Source: an uncultured Clostridia bacterium (GTDB lineage: Bacteria > Bacillota > Clostridia > Oscillospirales > CAG-272). Taken from it: 64,000 bases of DNA. The stretch's first letter is position 1. The number at the start of each line of letters is the position of its first letter. Both the position numbers and the translations under genes were made by a program. The notes under the pieces were generated by a model. It worked only from the letters and a program-made list of their open reading frames with translations, ran no database searches and had not been told where the DNA came from. Shown here in pieces: positions 59,884 through 64,000 of the stretch. The stretch lies in the NCBI GenBank assembly GCA_904501765.1, contig CAJGCM010000002.1:1-64000 (forward strand). The letters run 5' to 3'.

Positions 59884-60429
59884 TCACACAATACTATCTA
59901 GATACCAACATAGTTGATGCCAAATCTCAACGGTCCGAAGATCTCGATTACAATATTTCAAAGTGAATAATCCTCCCTTGCCATCCGGCTCGTACTCACG
60001 ATTAAGAAATTTTGTAATTTTTTGTTCGAAATCAGCCCTGTCAAAGTTGGTATCAGTCATAGCTCCAAGACCGAGATTAACGATCATACCCCAAAACCAT
60101 TGTTGTGTTCTATCGCCAACATTCGGGTCGTCCATAATGTCCTCTTCGCAACGAAGGCAGAGCGCTATCATCATTTCGAGAACACTACACGGACCATCTA
60201 GGATATCCCGTATAATGTCTCGATCGAGGGCATCATAAACAAGCGCAAAACGATATCGTAAGTAAATACCGTCATCTGCTCTGTTACCATCGTTTGGAAT
60301 TGAGAATATAAACTCCGTGTTATGCAAATGCATAAGAAGTTTTTTATAAGAGATTCTACTTGAAAATCCATTTTTGCATATCAATTCAAGTAGCCAATTG
60401 AAGTACTCGTTATTGATCTTGTCTCGCAA
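59884..60429 (-). CDS. Conserved replication-module protein (181 aa)
   Basis: TTG start behind GGAGGAATAAAAT. INNEYFNWLLELICKNGFSS, ISYKKLLMHLHNTEFIFSIP, DDGIYLRYRFALVYDALD, CSVLEMMIALCLRCEEDIM and RTQQWFWGMIVNLGLGAMTD are highly recognisable, present next to the polymerase fusion in this phage group. Helical; possibly a loader or processivity partner, but no experimental role known to me. Confidence 0.72.
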   Translation of the reverse strand: MRDKINNEYFNWLLELICKNGFSSRISYKKLLMHLHNTEFIFSIPNDGNRADDGIYLRYRFALVYDALDRDIIRDILDGPCSVLEMMIALCLRCEEDIMDDPNVGDRTQQWFWGMIVNLGLGAMTDTNFDRADFEQKITKFLNREYEPDGKGGLFTLKYCNRDLRTVEIWHQLCWYLDSIV

Positions 60430-60432
60430 ATT

Positions 60433-60987
60433 TTATTCCTCCGTCTCGAACGGATTTGTGACTCGATCAACGTCTGTATACTTTCTTTCGTCAAGCAGAA
60501 TTTCATAGTCGGTCTTCAGTCTGTCATTTCTGACAAATACCGAATCGTCTTCGTACTCTCCAAAACTGTTAAGAGATTCAAGTCCAACCGTGTTTTCAAT
60601 ATCAGCTACGGGATTATCACAATCGTCTGTCAGAACTCCGTCGGAATAATAAGTCAGACTTTCCGTATCATAATCACATTCGCCGAATTCTTCAGGCGCA
60701 ATAATATAAGGTTCACTCACCGTGTCCACCTCCTCTGTGTTTGTGTTGTATTTTTCAAGTTTCTCTTTGTAACTAGCGATATCGCTTTTGCGATAATCCC
60801 ATTCGTTAGGTTCTTTTTCTACAGGTTTCTCTTCTTTGTTCGCCTTACCATACAGATATTCCTTCATATCTGCGATTGCTTCTTCTGTCTTTTGAGAATA
60901 CTTGTCTTTAACAAGCTTCCAAGTAACCGCGGAGCCAACTGCGGCTCCAACGGCAAATATAATGATTTTACTCAATGTACTTGTCAC
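60433..60987 (-). CDS. Membrane-anchored acidic protein (184 aa)
   Basis: GTG start nine bases behind GGAGG. N-terminal helix SKIIIFAVGAAVGSAVTWKL (glycine-rich, YtxH-like), coiled coil, then a very acidic part with EPYIIAPEEFGECDYDTESL, TYYSDGVLTDDCDNPVADIE and SLNSFGEYEDDSVFVRNDRL, KTDYEILLDERKY. Known from related phages; function unknown, might tether replication to the membrane. The start overlaps the previous gene. Confidence 0.7.
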   Translation of the reverse strand: MTSTLSKIIIFAVGAAVGSAVTWKLVKDKYSQKTEEAIADMKEYLYGKANKEEKPVEKEPNEWDYRKSDIASYKEKLEKYNTNTEEVDTVSEPYIIAPEEFGECDYDTESLTYYSDGVLTDDCDNPVADIENTVGLESLNSFGEYEDDSVFVRNDRLKTDYEILLDERKYTDVDRVTNPFETEE

Positions 60988-61141
60988 TTTCGTCTTCCTC
61001 CGTTTTTATAGTCATGATTGTTAGCGCTAATCCGCCGAATAGCAAGGAAATACTCATTAGAATACCTCCCGCAATATGTCGTTTTCGTCTCGTGTTTAAT
61101 GAATAGTCTAGCATGGATAGAACCCCTTCAAGTCTGTCCAT
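60968..61141 (-). CDS. Small membrane protein (57 aa)
   Basis: ATG at 61141 behind GAAGGGAG. MDRLEGVLSMLDYSLNTRRK, RHIAGGILMSISLLFGGLAL, TIMTIKTEEDESDKYIE: one membrane helix with a basic patch before and acidic residues after it. Recognisable in related phages (LSMLDYALNTKRKRH..GG.L.SISLLFGGLA.TVMTI..E). Overlaps both neighbouring genes. Confidence 0.75.
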   Translation of the reverse strand: MDRLEGVLSMLDYSLNTRRKRHIAGGILMSISLLFGGLALTIMTIKTEEDESDKYIE

Positions 61142-61245
61142 TTATCATTTCTCCCTTCGCTGGATAAGATCGCAAGTCCCCCTATAAAACAAATGCCGGA
61201 CATTACGGCTAACGTATAGGAAATAATAGGCAATTTATTATCCAT
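61108..61245 (-). CDS. Small membrane protein (45 aa)
   Basis: ATG at 61245 behind AAGGGAG. MDNKLPIISYTLAVMSGICF, then IGGLAILSSEGRNDKWTDLK: one hydrophobic helix. It overlaps the next gene in another frame by 34 bases. No recognised family. Confidence 0.6.
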   Translation of the reverse strand: MDNKLPIISYTLAVMSGICFIGGLAILSSEGRNDKWTDLKGFYPC

Positions 61246-61264
61246 CGTATTTTACTCCCTTCAC

Positions 61265-61525
61265 TTAAAACAGGCGAATCGAAAAACTGACAGTATCGTT
61301 CTTAATTTTTGGTTTAGCATTGATTGGAATATAAACCTTTTCTCCAATCTTGATTCCAGGTAAAACGCCTTCATCAACCCATGCTTGAATGGTGGCTGGT
61401 CCAACGTTGAACTGAACACTCGCGTCTATAATAGACATGAATCCGATAAGACGTCCATCTTCGAAAATCATTTCATCTTCGAGACCGTTTTCGAGAATAT
61501 AAATTATTAAATCTCTACCAGTCAT
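61265..61525 (-). CDS. MerR/excisionase-like HTH protein (86 aa)
   Basis: Start MTGRDLIIYILENGLEDEMI behind AAAGGAGG. The C-terminal half is FMSIIDASVQFNVGPATIQA, then WVDEGVLPGIKIGEKVYIPI, a winged HTH of the excisionase/MerR_1 class (A...gV...Ti..W...G.lpg.kig...yip). The short N-terminal FEDGRLIGF is typical of phage early regulators. Could be a recombination directionality factor or early regulator; the distance to the integrase gives no decision. Confidence 0.75.
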   Translation of the reverse strand: MTGRDLIIYILENGLEDEMIFEDGRLIGFMSIIDASVQFNVGPATIQAWVDEGVLPGIKIGEKVYIPINAKPKIKNDTVSFSIRLF

Positions 61526-61619
61526 AATCATCCCTCCTTTCAGGCGGTAAGAAATACCAAGGATAGTCAAGCACGTCGCGCATATAGTTTCCTGACCCTA
61601 TGGCGTTGAGTCCATCCCT

Positions 61620-62543
61620 TCAATTCAACAGATCCCAGATAGGTCCATCCACGTTGAAATCGAGGATAAGTACTCTTTCACGTCCATTAACAAAGTCTCT
61701 CGCTTTTGAATTGTGAATATCCCAAACTCCAAAATCGATATAATTATCGCCGATAGGACACTTTTCATCGTATACCCATCCAACGATATTGCCAGCTTTT
61801 GTTCGAGGGATTCCGAAACAATCGTAAGCTTCGTTAAGGAATACATGTTTTCTCGTCTTCAACAGATCGTTTAAATAATTTTGCTGCTGTAACACGTAAA
61901 ACAAATTATGCTCTGCGTCCTTATCCCATCCGAGACAACCGTCGTCAAATATGCGTGCGTATTCGCTGTACTGATCGATATTAACGTCTTCAACAACACG
62001 CTTTACGGTTGATTCCGTTCCGTCTTCATTTACGACAGTTTCTTCGATTTCTTTCGCCTTGATGTTGTATTTAAGTTCGCGATCAAGTTCTTTACCGAAA
62101 CGCTCGATAACACGATTTCTGTAATCCTTGAATCCCTTATCCACGGTTGCGTATGCCGCCGCAAGAGCAAGATTACGTTTGCGAAGAATGTTATGGCCGG
62201 TAAGAATCGCTGTTATAGATAAAGCACCAACCGCAACAGCGGGAGCATACAACTTAGCGATTTTTATACCAGTCTGTGCGTATACGATTGCAAGATCTTT
62301 TTTGCTATCTTCTTCTGTATACTGTTCAGCAAAAGTTTCATCTTCTCTTACTGCATGGATCTTATCCACATCTTCTTTTGTCTGTTCGAGAATATCATTT
62401 ACTTTCAACGTAGCTCTGCAAGCCAACACGGCGCTGGTCACTGTTCCGGCAACACCGGCCACAACCAAGATTTCAGGACTATGCTTTTTAAGTTGAAATC
62501 CCGCTTTATGAAATGCTCTTGACACATTGTTCATGATTTTCAT
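61620..62543 (-). CDS. DUF6353 family membrane protein
   Basis: 307 residues, ATG behind GGAGAGTAATTAATC. MKIMNNVSRAFHKAGFQLKK, HSPEILVVAGVAGTVTSAVL (first membrane helix), IAKLYAPAVAVGALSITAIL (second), ALAAAYATVDKGFKDYRNRV. The soluble C-terminus has RKHVFLNEAYDCFGIPRTKA and CPIGDNYIDFGVWDIHN, ending RVLILDFNVDGPIWDLL. A widespread gut phage family without known function; a second, divergent copy spans the two window edges. Confidence 0.82.
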   Translation of the reverse strand: MKIMNNVSRAFHKAGFQLKKHSPEILVVAGVAGTVTSAVLACRATLKVNDILEQTKEDVDKIHAVREDETFAEQYTEEDSKKDLAIVYAQTGIKIAKLYAPAVAVGALSITAILTGHNILRKRNLALAAAYATVDKGFKDYRNRVIERFGKELDRELKYNIKAKEIEETVVNEDGTESTVKRVVEDVNIDQYSEYARIFDDGCLGWDKDAEHNLFYVLQQQNYLNDLLKTRKHVFLNEAYDCFGIPRTKAGNIVGWVYDEKCPIGDNYIDFGVWDIHNSKARDFVNGRERVLILDFNVDGPIWDLLN

Positions 62544-62569
62544 GATTAATTACTCTCCTTTATGATATA

Positions 62570-62692
62570 TTAGCCCAGCATCCAGGCTATAATTTTTATC
62601 GTTGCTCCAACAACCAGTGTGGAAAAACAAACAAACGTAACAAATGCAAACGCCTGTCCAAGAATATAACCGAGTGAATTTTTATCTTTCAT
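62570..62692 (-). CDS. Small membrane protein (40 aa)
   Basis: ATG at 62692 behind AAAGGAG. MKDKNSLGYILGQAFAFVTF, VCFSTLVVGATIKIIAWMLG. One or two hydrophobic helices; almost no soluble part. Lies between two conserved phage genes in the same operon. Confidence 0.7.
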   Translation of the reverse strand: MKDKNSLGYILGQAFAFVTFVCFSTLVVGATIKIIAWMLG

Positions 62693-62703
62693 GTTACTCT
62701 CCT

Positions 62704-63315
62704 TTAATCAAGTGGAAGTGCTCTAGGAAGCTTAAGATAATATCCGTCTCCGACTTGTACGATTTCCGCATTACGAAGATTTGTCCAACCGTATTTGTAG
62801 TCGGTATATTCGCAAGTTTTACCGATAAGATCGTACAGATCGGCGACGGCTGCATGTCCGTATTCCTCGACAAGAATATCCATCTGTGTGAGTACTTCCT
62901 CAGCTTCACTTCTACGCTCCAGTGTAATATCGTCGTAGCTATAGCCGGTTCTCGTGGTATGAGTGTCCGCGGATCGGCGTGAACTAATACCACTGTAGTC
63001 TTTATAAGACACTTTGTCCGCTTTATAGCCAGGGGTTCTTCGTCCAGAGCCTCCCGGATATAAAAGCATATCGATTGTTGTCGTGATGGCATCGGAAATG
63101 ACTTTTTTAGCGGCCGGGATGAGTACGTCCGTAATCACAAAGTTTTTTACGTTCGATACGTCCTCGGCGATAAAAACATTCGCAAATTTCTGAAGTCCGC
63201 TTTTCTTTTTAGTCTTCACAACACCAGTAACCACTTTTTCTACTTTTTTCTTCTCGATGTTTGTTCCCTTATTCGCTTCTTTATAACGATGGGAATTCGG
63301 TTTATAGTCCATCAT
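62704..63315 (-). CDS. Conserved phage protein (203 aa)
   Basis: DYKPNSHRYKEANKGTNIEK, KVEKVVTGVVKTKKKSGLQK, FANVFIAEDVSNVKNFVITD, VLIPAAKKVISDAITTTIDM and SEAEEVLTQMDILVEEYGHA; the last part is DLYDLIGKTCEYTDYKYGWT. I recognise this as a very common gut Firmicutes phage protein (PNS...K........EKVV.G.V..K...L....D.F...D...V...V..DVL.PA.KK.I.D). No known function; the basic N-terminus suggests nucleic-acid contact. Confidence 0.75.
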   Translation of the reverse strand: MMDYKPNSHRYKEANKGTNIEKKKVEKVVTGVVKTKKKSGLQKFANVFIAEDVSNVKNFVITDVLIPAAKKVISDAITTTIDMLLYPGGSGRRTPGYKADKVSYKDYSGISSRRSADTHTTRTGYSYDDITLERRSEAEEVLTQMDILVEEYGHAAVADLYDLIGKTCEYTDYKYGWTNLRNAEIVQVGDGYYLKLPRALPLD

Positions 63316-63524
63316 TGGTAAACCGTCTCCTTTCTTCCAGCAAATTTGATTTCTCCGGGAAGAGTGATCTTGGCTCTCGGAGCTTTGCCAAATTGCTTTT
63401 TAAATTGATATGTCAAATTTGATCGAGCTTTCGATTCGGACACTGCGTACGTAGAGCCCCGCCAACGATTCGAAATACATCTTTCAAATTCCATAACAGG
63501 ACCGTCATATAAATATAAATTCAT
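63312..63524 (-). CDS. Small conserved phage protein (70 aa)
   Basis: Start MNLYLYDGPVMEFERCISNR behind GAAAGGATAAG. WRGSTYAVSESKARSNLTYQ, FKKQFGKAPRAKITLPGEIK. Pattern GPV..F...I...W...T.A.S...A..NL.YQFKK..G......I.LPG.. is well known in gut phages; probably basic and nucleic-acid binding. ATGA overlap with the neighbour. Confidence 0.75.
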   Translation of the reverse strand: MNLYLYDGPVMEFERCISNRWRGSTYAVSESKARSNLTYQFKKQFGKAPRAKITLPGEIKFAGRKETVYQ

Positions 63525-63544
63525 AAGTCTTATCCTTTCGTAAA

Positions 63545-63590
63545 AAAACAAAAGGGAAGAGCCCGTGTTATAGAGCTCAACCCATTTTCG
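63545..63590 (-). terminator. Terminator of the 64-residue gene
   Basis: Minus strand GGGTTGAGCTC ... GGGCTCTTCCC, then TTTTGTTTTTTT, after the stop at 63602. Confidence 0.75.
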
Positions 63591-63601
63591 AGTTCTCGAC
63601 G

Positions 63602-63796
63602 TTATTCTTCTTCGGTTTCGTCTGAAACTTCAACGTCGTTTTCATCAGCTTCGATGGGTTCTTCGGGTGCTTCGATGGCCTCCGATCCTGCTGCCTTTCC
63701 GGTTACATATCTGAAAATGCCGTAACCAAGAGCCACCAGGCCGGCGCCGATAAAGAACTTACCCTTTCCATTCTTCACTGTCTTTCCGTTTTTCAT
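63602..63796 (-). CDS. Small membrane protein with acidic tail (64 aa)
   Basis: ATG behind CAGGAGG. A basic N-terminus (MKNGKTVKNGKGKF), one helix (FIGAGLVALGYGIFRYVTG) and a strongly acidic tail (EAPEEPIEADENDVEVSDET). It has promoter-like element J and its own terminator, like the genes at 0.5-2.8 kb. No recognised family. Confidence 0.7.
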   Translation of the reverse strand: MKNGKTVKNGKGKFFIGAGLVALGYGIFRYVTGKAAGSEAIEAPEEPIEADENDVEVSDETEEE

Positions 63797-63835
63797 TTCG
63801 TGTTCCTCCTGAAATATAAATTTTTTTCGAGATCT

Positions 63836-63864
63836 CTCTCATTAGATGCGTTGTAAATTTCGCG
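63836..63864 (-). promoter_or_regulatory. 29-bp phage element, copy J (promoter-like)
   Basis: Minus strand: CGCGA, AATTTACAA, CGCA, TCTAATGAGAG. It starts three bases after the stop of the edge gene and ends 40 bases before the ATG at 63796. TTTATATTT lies between the element and the ribosome site. Confidence 0.7.
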
Positions 63865-63866
63865 AA

Positions 63867-64000
63867 TCATTTGATCTTGTCGTAACCGTATGTTGGTCTT
63901 ACGTCATAATCGATGACAACACAAGGCGTTCCGTCATTCGTGAGTTGGGAGCTAAAATCGATTTTTATCTGCCCTTCGTTAATATTCCATCCGAGATCGT
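63867..64000 (-). CDS. DUF6353-like protein, C-terminal fragment (cut by window edge)
   Basis: Open frame from the window edge to a TGA at 63867-63869: 44 codons reading DLGWNINEGQIKIDFSSQLT and GTPCVVIDYDVRPTYGYDKI. The pattern (GW......IDF......DG...VI.Y...P) matches the C-terminal end of the DUF6353 family, compare IGDNYIDFGVWDIHN and RVLILDFNVDGP in the protein at 61620-62543. The N-terminal part is missing here and is very probably the fragment at 1-431. Confidence 0.65.
   Translation of the reverse strand, partial: DLGWNINEGQIKIDFSSQLTNDGTPCVVIDYDVRPTYGYDKIK

Noticed and set aside
1..64000. tRNA genes
   Set aside because: No cloverleaf-like sequence with a conserved T-loop was recognised by eye; a dedicated covariance search was not possible.

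Overview
The window is almost entirely one temperate tailed bacteriophage (Caudoviricetes, siphovirus-like) of a low- to mid-GC Bacillota host, most likely an anaerobic gut Clostridia. The signs are Gram-positive style Shine-Dalgarno sequences before nearly every gene, a large serine recombinase, an HK97-type head with a protease-capsid fusion, a very long tape-measure gene, and small genes that resemble gut Firmicutes phages. No host genes were seen. Nearly all genes lie on the minus strand; only the repressor and the recombinase run on the plus strand.

Layout: 1-3.5 kb holds small, mostly membrane or unknown genes, many with their own promoter-like element and terminator. 3.5-6 kb is the lysogeny switch: XRE repressor, divergent operators, an SOS-like box and the serine integrase. 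6-42 kb is the virion module, read right to left. It begins with two nucleases and a 934-residue protein carrying a DFDGD RNA-polymerase-type motif, then a cos-like sequence, two LRR adhesin-like genes, TerS, HNH, connector, TerL, portal, protease-capsid fusion, connectors, major tail protein, chaperones, holin/endolysin, a 3006-residue tape measure, and baseplate and fibre proteins. 41.7-42.05 kb is a non-coding iteron-like region. 42-64 kb is the early/replication module: nucleotide metabolism, SF2 helicase, SSB-like protein, and a giant SF3 helicase-primase-family B polymerase fusion, with two baseplate genes and many small proteins among them.

The left edge cuts a gene that keeps only its N-terminal half, and the right edge cuts a gene that keeps only its C-terminal end. 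Both look like the same family, so the molecule may be a circularly permuted phage genome slightly longer than 64 kb.

The most striking signal is a 29-bp element with invariant internal spacing. It occurs ten times, always in the direction of transcription, directly ahead of mostly small genes. Together with the phage-encoded DFDGD protein it suggests a dedicated phage transcription system; the link between the two is inference.
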